The notes under the pieces were generated by a model that saw nothing but the letters and a program-made list of their open reading frames with translations, was not told where the DNA came from and searched no databases. Position numbers and translations under genes: made by a program. A stretch of 64,000 nucleotides of DNA from contig JAEINT010000002.1 of the NCBI GenBank assembly GCA_016342745.1, forward strand, positions 372,001 to 436,000. The letters are read 5' to 3'. Of this stretch, positions 26,306 to 35,775 are shown in pieces (positions within the stretch are counted from its first letter, which is position 1; the number at the start of each line of letters is the position of its first letter). The stretch comes from Labilibaculum sp. (GTDB taxonomy: Bacteria > Bacteroidota > Bacteroidia > Bacteroidales > Marinifilaceae).

Positions 26306-29300
26306 ATGAAATCTAATTACAAGTTGGTTAACAATGTGTTAGGCTGGGTTGCGTTTGCGATTGCAGCAATTACCTACATGTTAACTATTGAACCTACTAC
26401 AAGTCTGTGGGATTGTGGAGAATTTATTACTACCGCAGTCGGATTAGAGGTTGGACACCCTCCTGGAGCACCTTTATTCATGATTATGGCGCGTTTTTTC
26501 GCTCTTTTTGCTCCAGATCCATCATATGCAGCCTTAATGGTTAATGTAATGTCAGGATTAGCATCTGCTTTTACAATTCTATTTTTATTCTGGACCATTA
26601 CTCATCTTGCCAAAAAGTTAGTTGTTAAAGATGGTGAACTTTCTAAAGGGAATTTAATTGCAGTAATGGGAACTGGAATGGTTGGCGCATTGGCTTATGC
26701 CTTTTCAGATACTTTTTGGTTTTCGGCTGTAGAAGCTGAGGTTTATGCCTCTTCATCTTTATTTACCGCTGTTGTTTTCTGGGCAATCCTGAAATGGGAG
26801 GATGTTGCCAATGAAAAATATGCCAATCGATGGATTATTCTTATTGCCTATTTAATGGGTTTATCGATAGGTGTTCACTTGCTGAATTTATTAGCAATAC
26901 CAGCAATTATTTTTGTTTATTATTTCAAAAAATACAAGCCAACTCGAAATGGAATTATCGCGGCTTTTGCGCTTTCGGTACTAATTTTAGGTGTAATCAT
27001 GTATGGGGTTATTCCTGGAGTCATAAAAATAGCTTCTTGGTTCGAATTGGCATTTGTTAATGGTATGGGTTTACCTTACAATACTGGTGTGATGTTTTAT
27101 GCTGCATCAGTAATTGCTTTGGTTGTTTGGGCCATTAATTATTCTGTAAAGCATGGTAAGGTAGTCTTAAATACTATTGTTACTGCCTTTGTAGTAATCA
27201 TGATTGGTTATTCTTCTTTTGCAATGATTGTGATTCGTTCTTCTGCAAATCCTCCTATGGATGAGAATAATCCGGATAACGTTTTTGCTTTGCTTTCTTA
27301 TTTGAATCGTGAGCAGTACGGAGATCGTCCATTGGTACATGGAGAATATTATAATGCTCCAGCTGTTGATATGGTTGAAACAAAGCCTGTTTATATTCAG
27401 AAAAAGGATAAAAATGGAAAGGATAAGTATGTAATTGCTTCGTACAAACCAAAATATGAATTCGATTCTCGTTTCAATACCATTTTCCCTAGAATGTACA
27501 GTTCAAGGGCAAATCATGTTCGAGAGTACGAATATTGGGGAAATGTAAAAAAGAACAATCCAATTCAAGTTGGTGATGAAGTCATTTACAAACCAAGCTT
27601 CGGTTCAAATCTACGATTCTTCTTTTCTTATCAGATTAATCACATGTATTGGCGTTATTTCATGTGGAATTTTGTGGGTCGCCAGAATGATATTCAAGGT
27701 CATGGTGATATTTTGAATGGGAACTGGATTTCGGGAATTGATTTTATCGACCGAATGAAAATCGGAAATCAGGATAAATTGTATCCAGAAATGGCAAATA
27801 AGAAATCTCGAAACACTTATTTCTTTTTACCATTCTTACTCGGTTTAATCGGTTTATTTTATCATTATAGATCAAGTAAAAAAGGCAAGCAAGATTTCTT
27901 TGTGGTTATGCTTTTATTCATATTCACAGGTTTGGCAATTGTTGTTTACCTAAATCAATACCCTTACCAGCCACGTGAGCGTGATTATGCTTATGCAGGT
28001 TCGTTTTATGCCTTTGCCATTTGGATTGGATTGGGTGTAATGGGCTTGTATCAATGGCTGAGTAAAAAAGGACCATCAGTAATTACGGCTGGTGCTATAA
28101 CAGCAATTTGTTTGGTTGCAGTTCCAGGATTATTGGCTCAGCAAAACTGGGATGATCACGATCGTTCGGGAAGATATGCAACCTTAGCCTATGCGAAGAA
28201 CTATTTAAATTCCTGTGCGCCAAATGCGATTTTGTTTACTTATGGCGATAACGACACTTTCCCGTTGTGGTATGCACAAGAGGTAGAAGGTATTCGAAGA
28301 GATATTCGTATTGTGAATTTAAGTTTGTTGGCTGGCGATTGGTACATCAATCAAATGCGAACAAAAGCTTTCGATTCTGAGTTGATACCGATGACGCTTA
28401 CCGCGGATAAAGTGGAGCCAGGAATTCGAGATCAGGTGCCCGTTGTTGAGCGTTTAAGCAAGCCTGAGTTATTGAGTGAAATGATCAAGTTTGTTGCTAG
28501 TGATAACGAAGCGACTACTGTAGAAACGCAATCGGGTAAGAAATTGCATTATTTCCCAGGTAGAAAAGTATATGTGCCTGTTGATTCAGCAAAAGTTGTT
28601 TCCAATGGAACTGTTCAGCCTGAAGATGCAGGCTTGGTTGTGGATAAATTGGAATGGAACATCAAAAAAAGTTATTTGTACAAAAATGACATCGCGGTTT
28701 ACGATATCATCGCCAATAACAATTGGGAACGTCCAATATATTTCTCTGTAGGAATGGGTGTTGATAGTTTTCTTGGTTTGGAAAAGTATTTCCAGCTAGA
28801 AGGTGCTGCTTACCGTTTGGTTCCAATAGAAACAAAACCGCAGCGAAACGAATTGGGTCATGTAAATACCGAATTGTTGTATGATAATTACATGAATAAA
28901 TTCACTTTTGGTGGTCTTAAAGATCCCGATGTACATGTTGATCAATTCCATATCCTAACTGTTAACATCATGTCTTTTAGAGCAAATTACAGCCGATTGG
29001 CGAGTGCTTTAAACGATGAAGGAAAGAAGGATAAAGCAATTAAGATTATGGATCGTTGCATGGAAGAATTGCCAACAAGCAAAATTCCATTTGACAATAC
29101 GCTGATCGGATTTATTCAAGAATATTATCGTGCTGGAGCAACTGATAAAGCAAATGTATTGTTATCTGATATGGCACAACAATCTTACGACAAGTTGAAT
29201 TACTTCTTAAGTTTAGAGTCGCAATATGCAAATGCTTTTAGAGCAGAGCAAGAGCGCGAAATAAGAGTTGTACAAATGTTATTGGGACTTGCCGATATGG

Positions 29301-29371
29301 GTGAACAAACCAAGTTGAGAGAAGATTTACAATTGAAGTTTGAAATGCTTTTTAAAACTTTTGTAGAGTAA
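26306..29371 (+). CDS. DUF2723/TMEM260-like membrane glycosyltransferase (GT117), paralog 1
   Basis: This 1021-residue protein has an N-terminal multi-pass membrane region (about residues 10-290, then further helices at about 505-620) with the family signatures EPTTSLWDCGEF, GHPPGAPLF and QPRERDYAYAGSFY. A periplasmic C-terminal region (about 630-1021) contains YGDNDTFPLWY and NNWERPIYFS and ends in helical TPR-like repeats. Human TMEM260 of this family is a protein O-mannosyltransferase. Bacteroidota members probably transfer a sugar from a lipid carrier to exported proteins, but this is not established for this protein. Ends in a strong terminator. Confidence 0.9.
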   Translation: MKSNYKLVNNVLGWVAFAIAAITYMLTIEPTTSLWDCGEFITTAVGLEVGHPPGAPLFMIMARFFALFAPDPSYAALMVNVMSGLASAFTILFLFWTITHLAKKLVVKDGELSKGNLIAVMGTGMVGALAYAFSDTFWFSAVEAEVYASSSLFTAVVFWAILKWEDVANEKYANRWIILIAYLMGLSIGVHLLNLLAIPAIIFVYYFKKYKPTRNGIIAAFALSVLILGVIMYGVIPGVIKIASWFELAFVNGMGLPYNTGVMFYAASVIALVVWAINYSVKHGKVVLNTIVTAFVVIMIGYSSFAMIVIRSSANPPMDENNPDNVFALLSYLNREQYGDRPLVHGEYYNAPAVDMVETKPVYIQKKDKNGKDKYVIASYKPKYEFDSRFNTIFPRMYSSRANHVREYEYWGNVKKNNPIQVGDEVIYKPSFGSNLRFFFSYQINHMYWRYFMWNFVGRQNDIQGHGDILNGNWISGIDFIDRMKIGNQDKLYPEMANKKSRNTYFFLPFLLGLIGLFYHYRSSKKGKQDFFVVMLLFIFTGLAIVVYLNQYPYQPRERDYAYAGSFYAFAIWIGLGVMGLYQWLSKKGPSVITAGAITAICLVAVPGLLAQQNWDDHDRSGRYATLAYAKNYLNSCAPNAILFTYGDNDTFPLWYAQEVEGIRRDIRIVNLSLLAGDWYINQMRTKAFDSELIPMTLTADKVEPGIRDQVPVVERLSKPELLSEMIKFVASDNEATTVETQSGKKLHYFPGRKVYVPVDSAKVVSNGTVQPEDAGLVVDKLEWNIKKSYLYKNDIAVYDIIANNNWERPIYFSVGMGVDSFLGLEKYFQLEGAAYRLVPIETKPQRNELGHVNTELLYDNYMNKFTFGGLKDPDVHVDQFHILTVNIMSFRANYSRLASALNDEGKKDKAIKIMDRCMEELPTSKIPFDNTLIGFIQEYYRAGATDKANVLLSDMAQQSYDKLNYFLSLESQYANAFRAEQEREIRVVQMLLGLADMGEQTKLREDLQLKFEMLFKTFVE

Positions 29372-29393
29372 ATAAAGAAAATTTGAAATATAC

Positions 29394-29428
29394 AATGGCT
29401 GCCTTGAACGAAGGCAGCCATTTTTTTT
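29394..29428 (+). terminator. Rho-independent terminator after DUF2723 paralog 1
   Basis: AATGGCTGCCTT and AAGGCAGCCATT form a perfect 12-bp stem with a GAACG loop, followed by T8. Confidence 0.95.
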
Positions 29429-29558
29429 GAAGTTTTTATAGCAATAAAAACTCAATGTCTTTAAGGAATTTTCACATAATACAAATCAATTCTTCCCTCT
29501 AAAAGTGCTAACTTCGTGTCTTGTAGCTAAAAATTGGAACCTTTATTTTAAAAGATAT

Positions 29559-32500
29559 ATGAGTAAGTACCAAAAAACGAACATCATTGCAGGATGGATA
29601 TCCTTTGCAATAGCAGCTCTTGTTTATTTTTTAACCCTTGAACCTACTGTTAGTTTTTGGGATTGTGGAGAGTTTATAACTTCTGCATATAAGTTGGAAA
29701 TTGGACATGCTCCTGGAGCTCCATTTTTTATGATATTGGCTCGTTTTTTCTCTCTTTTTGCTTCTGGTCCCGAGAATGTGGCAGTTTTAATTAATTCCAT
29801 GTCTGGATTGGCAAGCGCGTTCACCATTTTATTCTTGTTTTGGACCATTACGCATTTGGCTAAAAAACTGGTAGTTTCTGATAATGAAATAAAAGGAACA
29901 CAAATTTGGACCATCATTAGTGCTGGTTTTATTGGTGCAATGGCCTATGCTTTTTCCGATACCTTCTGGTTTTCTGCCGTTGAGGGGGAAGTTTATGCAA
30001 CTTCATCTTTATTTACAGCAGTAGTTTTCTGGTGTATCTTAAAATGGGAGAATGAAGAAGGCCAAGCTTATGCTAATCGTTGGTTAATATTGATTGCCTA
30101 TTTAATGGGCTTGTCGATAGGCGTTCACCTCTTAAATTTATTAGCGATTCCTGCCATCGTAATGGTTTACTATTTTAAAAAATACGAAGCAAGTAGGAAT
30201 GGTATTTTAAAAGCATTGGGAGTGGCTTTACTGCTTTTAGGAGGAGCAATGTATGTTATTATTCCAGGAGTTGTGAAAGTAGCCTTTGTATTCGACCTAT
30301 TTTTTGTGAATGTAATTGGTTTGCCTTTTAACTATGGAGCAATTGTTTTTATTATTGTATTGGCTGCAGCATTAACTTGGGGTATTCGTTATACCCTTGC
30401 TCACGGAAAAGTTGTTTTAAATACATTACTTACGGCTCTTACTGTCGTTTTAATAGGATACTCGTCTTATTCCTTAATCATGATTCGCTCGGCATCAAAC
30501 CCGGGCTTAGATCAGAACAATCCAGAAGATTTATATTCTCTTTTGTATTATTTAAACAGAGAGCAATATGGAGACAAACCTTTGGTTTATGGGGAGTCTT
30601 TTAATACACCTTTAGAGGAAGAAACTTATGTGGATGATAAGGATGTTTACATTAAAAAGGATGGAAAATATGTAGTTTCTTACACCAAACAGAAAGCAAA
30701 TTATAAGAGTTCGCAGAAAATGGTGTTTCCACGGATGTACACCAAGGGAATGACAGGTCGAAATCCGGAGGAATATGCTAAATGGTCTGGAATTCGTGCA
30801 GATCAGAAAGCAAAACCGACCTTTGCTCAAAATCTTAAATTCTTTTTTTCGTATCAGGTTAATTACATGTATCTCCGCTATTTTATGTGGAATTTTGCTG
30901 GTCGACAAACCGATAAACAGTCCTATGGAGGAGTTCTGGATGGTAATTGGATATCAGGAATTCCGCTTGTAGACAATATGCGATTGGGCGATCAAAGCTT
31001 ACGACCAGATCACATGAAAAACAACAAGGGGAATAACACCTATTATTTCTTACCACTTCTTTTAGGCTTAGCAGGATTACTATATCAGTATAAAAAAAGT
31101 GTACAAGGGAAAAAAGATTTTTACGTTGTATTGCTTTTGTTCCTTTTAACAGGATTGGCTATTGTGGTGTACCTTAACCAGCCTCCTTTGCAGCCAAGAG
31201 AAAGGGATTACGCTTACGCGGGATCATTTTATGCTTTTGCAATTTGGATCGGTCTGGGTTTGTTGGCTGTTTTTGAGCTGGCAAAAAAAGGAATTAAAAA
31301 GGATGTTATAGCTCTTCCGGTCGCATTTTTTCTTTGTTTTGCAGCTGTTCCAACTTTGCTAATTTCTCAGAATTGGGATGATCACGATCGATCGGATCGA
31401 TATGTTGCAAGAGATTTGGCTTACGATTATTTAAATTCTTGTGAACCCAATGCAATTCTTTTCACCATGGGCGATAATGATACTTTCCCTCTTTGGTATT
31501 TGCAGGAAGTAGAAGGCGTGCGAACAGATGTTCGCGTTTGTAACTTGAGTTATTTGGCAACCGATTGGTATATCGATCAAATGAAACAGAAAAACTACGA
31601 CTCAGATCCATTGCCAATATCGCTTACGAGAGATAAGTATTTAATGGGAAAACGTGATGCTGTTTACTTGCTAGATGATCCTCGCTTGAAAGCTTACGTT
31701 GAAAAAAATGGAGGTTTAGACCTAAAGGATGCTATTGACTATGTTGCCAGCGACAAAGAAAGTACAAAAAAAATATATGGTTACGACGAAAGGATTGATC
31801 ACTTTCCAGCAAGTAAATTTCGTTTGCCAATAGATAAGCAACAAGTTTTGGATACGAAAACGGTAGCCGAAATAGACAGTGCAAATATTGTAGATCAAAT
31901 GCAGTGGAAACTAGATGAAAACTACATGGGTAAAAGTGGTTTAATTCTTTACGATATGTTGGTAACAAACAATTGGGAGCGTCCAATTTATTTTTCGATT
32001 ACAGTGCCGTCGAGCGGATATTATGGGCTAGAGGATTATTTTCGACTTGAGGGTTTCGCCTATAAATTGGTTCCAATTAAATACGAAAAGGACGATTTGC
32101 AAATTGGTGGCGTAAATACGGATGTAATGTACACCAATCTAATGACCAAGTTCAAGTGGGGGAATATGAATGACCCTGAGGTTTATATCGATGAAACAAC
32201 TTCGCGTTTGTGCATGAATATGAGGAATAATTTCCTTCGCCTTTCGGAGGCATTAATGGATGAGGGGAAGAGAGATTCGGCGGTTCAGGTTCTGGATAAA
32301 TGTGTAGACTTAGTGCCGAATGAAAAAGTGCCTTACGATTATTTATCCATTCTTTTGGCACAATCTTATTATCGAGCATCAGAATATGAAAAAGCTGGGG
32401 AAATGGTCTCCTTAATTTCTGATCGATTGGTACATGAATTGGATTATTATAAGAACTTAGATGCTGTTTCTACTTCGGAATTTCCTCGATTTCAAAATCG

Positions 32501-32618
32501 AAATTTTGCCTTATTGCAGGAGTTGTATAGAATAACAGCGAAGTATGAACATAAGGAATTGAATGAAAAAATAGAGGCGGAGTTTAAACGATTGTTAGAA
32601 AGCTATAAAAAAGGATGA
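29559..32618 (+). CDS. DUF2723/TMEM260-like membrane glycosyltransferase (GT117), paralog 2
   Basis: The frame opens at 29505, but ATG 29559 (MSKYQKTNIIAGW) aligns with the start of paralog 1, giving 1019 residues. Same layout and motifs: EPTVSFWDCGEF, GHAPGAPFF, QPRERDYAYAGSFY, MGDNDTFPLWY and NNWERPIYFS. The two differ mainly in the periplasmic part (for example an extra LKAYVEKNGG segment here), so they may have different acceptors. A terminator separates the genes, so this copy needs its own promoter; it then overlaps the deacetylase gene by 4 bp. Confidence 0.9.
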   Translation: MSKYQKTNIIAGWISFAIAALVYFLTLEPTVSFWDCGEFITSAYKLEIGHAPGAPFFMILARFFSLFASGPENVAVLINSMSGLASAFTILFLFWTITHLAKKLVVSDNEIKGTQIWTIISAGFIGAMAYAFSDTFWFSAVEGEVYATSSLFTAVVFWCILKWENEEGQAYANRWLILIAYLMGLSIGVHLLNLLAIPAIVMVYYFKKYEASRNGILKALGVALLLLGGAMYVIIPGVVKVAFVFDLFFVNVIGLPFNYGAIVFIIVLAAALTWGIRYTLAHGKVVLNTLLTALTVVLIGYSSYSLIMIRSASNPGLDQNNPEDLYSLLYYLNREQYGDKPLVYGESFNTPLEEETYVDDKDVYIKKDGKYVVSYTKQKANYKSSQKMVFPRMYTKGMTGRNPEEYAKWSGIRADQKAKPTFAQNLKFFFSYQVNYMYLRYFMWNFAGRQTDKQSYGGVLDGNWISGIPLVDNMRLGDQSLRPDHMKNNKGNNTYYFLPLLLGLAGLLYQYKKSVQGKKDFYVVLLLFLLTGLAIVVYLNQPPLQPRERDYAYAGSFYAFAIWIGLGLLAVFELAKKGIKKDVIALPVAFFLCFAAVPTLLISQNWDDHDRSDRYVARDLAYDYLNSCEPNAILFTMGDNDTFPLWYLQEVEGVRTDVRVCNLSYLATDWYIDQMKQKNYDSDPLPISLTRDKYLMGKRDAVYLLDDPRLKAYVEKNGGLDLKDAIDYVASDKESTKKIYGYDERIDHFPASKFRLPIDKQQVLDTKTVAEIDSANIVDQMQWKLDENYMGKSGLILYDMLVTNNWERPIYFSITVPSSGYYGLEDYFRLEGFAYKLVPIKYEKDDLQIGGVNTDVMYTNLMTKFKWGNMNDPEVYIDETTSRLCMNMRNNFLRLSEALMDEGKRDSAVQVLDKCVDLVPNEKVPYDYLSILLAQSYYRASEYEKAGEMVSLISDRLVHELDYYKNLDAVSTSEFPRFQNRNFALLQELYRITAKYEHKELNEKIEAEFKRLLESYKKG

Positions 32619-33235
32619 TGAATTTGAGATGGATGAGAGCTCCGGGTATTTTCAAGATTTTTTTCCGGAACTTTATTTGGCGATACAATACAGGGGCAAA
32701 AAAAGTATACCTCACTTTTGATGATGGACCAATTCCAGAATCAACTTTGTGGACTTTAGATATGCTCAAGGAAAAGGAGGTTAAAGCAACTTTTTTCTGT
32801 GTGGGAGAGAATGTGTACAAGCATCCCGAATTGTTTCAAAAAATACTTGACAATGGTCATGCCGTGGGAAATCATACTTATAATCATCTAAAAGGTTGGT
32901 CGGTTGATACGTCAAAGTATATCGAGAATGTGATTATGGCTAATGATTTAATCAAGTCAAACTTGTTTAGACCGCCTTATGGCCAAATTAAATCAGCGCA
33001 AGCAAAACATCTACTTTCCGAGTACAAACTTGTTATGTGGGATGTTTTAAGTGGTGATTATCGAAAGGATATTTCTCCAGAAAAATGTTACCAAGATGTT
33101 TTAAAATCAGTTCGCCCTGGTTCTATTATTTTATTCCACAATCACGCAAAATCGGAAGAAAATATGCGCTTTGCTGTTCCTCGATTAATAGATGAATTAA
33201 AGCTTCAAGGGTACGAGTTTGACATTTGTCATTAA
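32615..33235 (+). CDS. Polysaccharide deacetylase family protein (NodB domain)
   Basis: This 206-residue protein overlaps the DUF2723 gene at ATGATG, implying translational coupling. NodB motifs: YLTFDDGPIPE (motif 1 catalytic/metal Asp), VGNHTYNH (motif 2 metal His), FRPPYG (motif 3) and ILFHNH near the end. The family removes N- or O-acetyl groups from peptidoglycan or other polymers. No clear signal peptide; the N-terminal basic/aromatic stretch could be a membrane anchor. Coupling to DUF2723 suggests a shared glycan pathway. Confidence 0.9.
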   Translation: MMNLRWMRAPGIFKIFFRNFIWRYNTGAKKVYLTFDDGPIPESTLWTLDMLKEKEVKATFFCVGENVYKHPELFQKILDNGHAVGNHTYNHLKGWSVDTSKYIENVIMANDLIKSNLFRPPYGQIKSAQAKHLLSEYKLVMWDVLSGDYRKDISPEKCYQDVLKSVRPGSIILFHNHAKSEENMRFAVPRLIDELKLQGYEFDICH

Positions 33236-33402
33236 GAAATAAAAAATTCCTTTCTTTTCCATCAGGTAAACTGCAATTGAATACGTAAATTTGCTCTCGA
33301 TCAAACTATTAATACCATTATATAAACAAAACCATATTTATTTCTTGTTTCGCAATGAATATTGATTGTAAAACAAGCATGGTTGCTAATTAAGACGATT
33401 AA

Positions 33403-34674
33403 ATGAAAGTACTTCTTTTAGGTTCCGGAGGCCGTGAACATGCATTTGCATGGAAATTTGTTCAAAGCGAAAAATTAGAGAAATTATATGTTGCACCGGG
33501 AAATGCCGGAACTGCAGAAATTGCAGAAAACGTAGCTATTGACCCTAACGACTTTGAAAAAGTAAAAGAATTTGTTCTGTCGAAAGGAATAAATATGGTG
33601 GTTGTAGGCCCCGAAGATCCTTTGGTAAATGGGATACATGATTTCTTTTTAGCTGATGATGCAATAAAAGCAGTTCCTGTTATCGGTCCAGAAAAATTGG
33701 GAGCTCAGTTAGAAGGAAGTAAAGATTTTTCCAAAGAATTTATGTTTCGACATAATATTCCAACTGCAAAATATAAAAGTATTACCGCTGAGAATTTAGA
33801 AGACGGCTTAACATTTTTGGAAGGTTTAAAAGCTCCTTATGTGTTAAAAGCAGATGGTCTTGCAGCAGGTAAGGGAGTTTTGATTATTTCTGATCTAGAG
33901 GAAGCAAAACAATCGCTAAAGGAAATGATTGGTGGAATGTTTGGCGACGCAAGTAGCACTGTCGTAATTGAAGAGTTTTTAGCTGGAATTGAATTGTCAG
34001 TTTTTGTTTTAACCGATGGTAAAAACTACAAGACATTAGCAGAGGCTAAAGATTACAAGCGAATTGGAGAAGGAGATACTGGTTTAAATACGGGTGGAAT
34101 GGGAGCAATTTCTCCTGTGCCGTTTGCAACCGATGATTTCATGCAAAAAGTAGAAGATCGTGTCATCGTACCAACAATTGAAGGTCTTCAAAAAGATAAT
34201 ATCCCTTACAAAGGTTTTATTTTTATTGGTTTAATGAATATTGATGGCAATCCTTTCGTGATTGAGTATAATGTTCGAATGGGAGATCCTGAAACAGAGG
34301 TGATTATTCCAAGAATTAAATCAGATTTATTAGATTTGATGGATGCTGTTTCGAAGCAAGAATTAGACAAAGTTAATTTCGAAATGGATGATAGAACGGT
34401 AACTACAGTGATGTTAGTATCGGGAGGATATCCGGAAGCTTACGTGAACGGAAAAGAAATTAAAAATTTAAACAAAGTTGAAGGAAGTCTTGTATTTCAT
34501 GCGGGAACAACCAATTCGAATGATGCTGTCGTAACCAATGGAGGACGTGTTATTTCTGTTAGTTCGTATGGAGAGAACATGCAAGCAGCTCTTGATAATT
34601 CGTTTAAAAATGCTGAATTAATCGATTTTGAAGGGAAATATTATCGAAAAGATATCGGATTTGACTTGAAATAA
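33403..34674 (+). CDS. purD: Phosphoribosylamine-glycine ligase
   Basis: This 423-residue GARS enzyme makes glycinamide ribonucleotide from phosphoribosylamine, glycine and ATP, the second step of purine synthesis. N domain with MKVLLLGSGGREHA and APGNAGT; ATP-grasp domain with KADGLAAGKGV, GIELSVFVLTDG, NTGGMGAISP and EYNVRMGDPETEV. Length is normal. TAAATTTG at 33286-33293 fits the Bacteroidota -7 element, but I see no convincing -33 box. Confidence 0.97.
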   Translation: MKVLLLGSGGREHAFAWKFVQSEKLEKLYVAPGNAGTAEIAENVAIDPNDFEKVKEFVLSKGINMVVVGPEDPLVNGIHDFFLADDAIKAVPVIGPEKLGAQLEGSKDFSKEFMFRHNIPTAKYKSITAENLEDGLTFLEGLKAPYVLKADGLAAGKGVLIISDLEEAKQSLKEMIGGMFGDASSTVVIEEFLAGIELSVFVLTDGKNYKTLAEAKDYKRIGEGDTGLNTGGMGAISPVPFATDDFMQKVEDRVIVPTIEGLQKDNIPYKGFIFIGLMNIDGNPFVIEYNVRMGDPETEVIIPRIKSDLLDLMDAVSKQELDKVNFEMDDRTVTTVMLVSGGYPEAYVNGKEIKNLNKVEGSLVFHAGTTNSNDAVVTNGGRVISVSSYGENMQAALDNSFKNAELIDFEGKYYRKDIGFDLK

Positions 34675-34688
34675 TTGAAATAAAATAG

Positions 34689-34718
34689 ACTACCTCGTTT
34701 GTGCGCAGATGAGGTAGT
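34689..34718 (+). terminator. Terminator after purD
   Basis: ACTACCTC (34689-34696) pairs with GAGGTAGT (34711-34718), followed by a T-rich tail. Confidence 0.8.
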
Positions 34719-34748
34719 TCTTTATATTCTTTGCGAAAATAAGACTAC

Positions 34749-35726
34749 ATGTTATTAAGGACACTCAAAGGTCGCCATTCCATATTGCTGGTATTCGTAC
34801 CAGTTATTATCATTTTACTTTGGTTGGGAACTTTTCTCAATCCAGTTTCCTTAACAATGGGGCAAACTCAAATGCCTCTGTACGAATTGTTATTATTCCT
34901 TACGGGAGGAAGTAATTTAGTACTTAATATTATCGCAAGTGTTCTTCTGGTTTTAATAGCCTATGGTATGGTTCGATTAAACGAGCAATATATTTTTATT
35001 CGTCAACGAACTGATTTGCCTGCCTTTGTTTTTGCATTTATTGGAACTGGAGCAATTTCTCTGGGAGGAATGCATCCTTCCTTAGCGGCTGCTTTTTTGA
35101 TGTTTCTGGCTATTGATAATGTGTTTAAAATTTATCAGGGTACAGCTACTTTGGCCAAGTCTTTCAATGCTGGACTTTTATTAGGTTTGGCAACTCTTTT
35201 TTATCTTTTTGCAGGCGTCTATATCATTTGGCTTTGGACTGCTTTAGCCGTTTTAGGATATTTGCGAGCGAGAGAGGTTTTAGCGGGTTTAATGGGATTT
35301 ATTGCACCTCTTTTTTTTGCCTTTTTCTGGTATTTTTGGACTGATGGTTTAGGAGCTGTTTTTCAAGCGATTAGTGGTTTGTTTTCTGTCAATACTGATT
35401 TTGCAAGCATCTCTTTATTTCAATTTGTTTATTGGGGAATTCTGGGCTTTTTAGTGATAATGTCCTCTATTTATATGCTAACTGTTTATGAGGAGAAAAA
35501 AATTAGTTCTCGTAAATATTTTATTGTGCTCTTAAGTTTTTTCCTTTTTTCTGCTTTTAGTTTTATCTTTTTTGGAGGATCTGGAGTTGAGCAGTATTTT
35601 ATTAGTATTATTCCTGTTACTTATATCACCAGCCATTATTTTGTTCTTCAAAAACATTCATGGATAGGTGAGGTGTTCTTCTATATTCTTGTTCTTTCAA
35701 GTATTTCCATCCATTTTCTAGCATAA
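34749..35726 (+). CDS. Polytopic membrane protein, DUF6427-like
   Basis: This 325-residue protein is almost entirely hydrophobic with about 9-10 membrane helices and small loops (YIFIRQRTDLPAF, YLRAREVLAG). Bacteroidota carry a conserved family of this shape (DUF6427) of unknown function; the assignment is from overall pattern. Its N-terminus (MLLRTLKGRHSILLVFVPVI) is a signal anchor. Confidence 0.8.
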   Translation: MLLRTLKGRHSILLVFVPVIIILLWLGTFLNPVSLTMGQTQMPLYELLLFLTGGSNLVLNIIASVLLVLIAYGMVRLNEQYIFIRQRTDLPAFVFAFIGTGAISLGGMHPSLAAAFLMFLAIDNVFKIYQGTATLAKSFNAGLLLGLATLFYLFAGVYIIWLWTALAVLGYLRAREVLAGLMGFIAPLFFAFFWYFWTDGLGAVFQAISGLFSVNTDFASISLFQFVYWGILGFLVIMSSIYMLTVYEEKKISSRKYFIVLLSFFLFSAFSFIFFGGSGVEQYFISIIPVTYITSHYFVLQKHSWIGEVFFYILVLSSISIHFLA

Positions 35727-35730
35727 AAAA

Positions 35731-35756
35731 AGTGCCATCTCCGAAGAAATGGCACT
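35731..35756. terminator. Bidirectional terminator
   Basis: AGTGCCAT (35731-35738) pairs with ATGGCACT (35749-35756). The preceding A run gives a U tract on the - strand for the convergent lipoprotein gene. Confidence 0.8.
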
Positions 35757-35775
35757 CTATATTTAGATTTGATTT

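Noticed and set aside
26091-26309. Open frame of 72 codons on the + strand
   Set aside because: Its first codons lie in the antisense of tRNA-Gln copy 2 and the rest is the promoter region of the DUF2723 gene.
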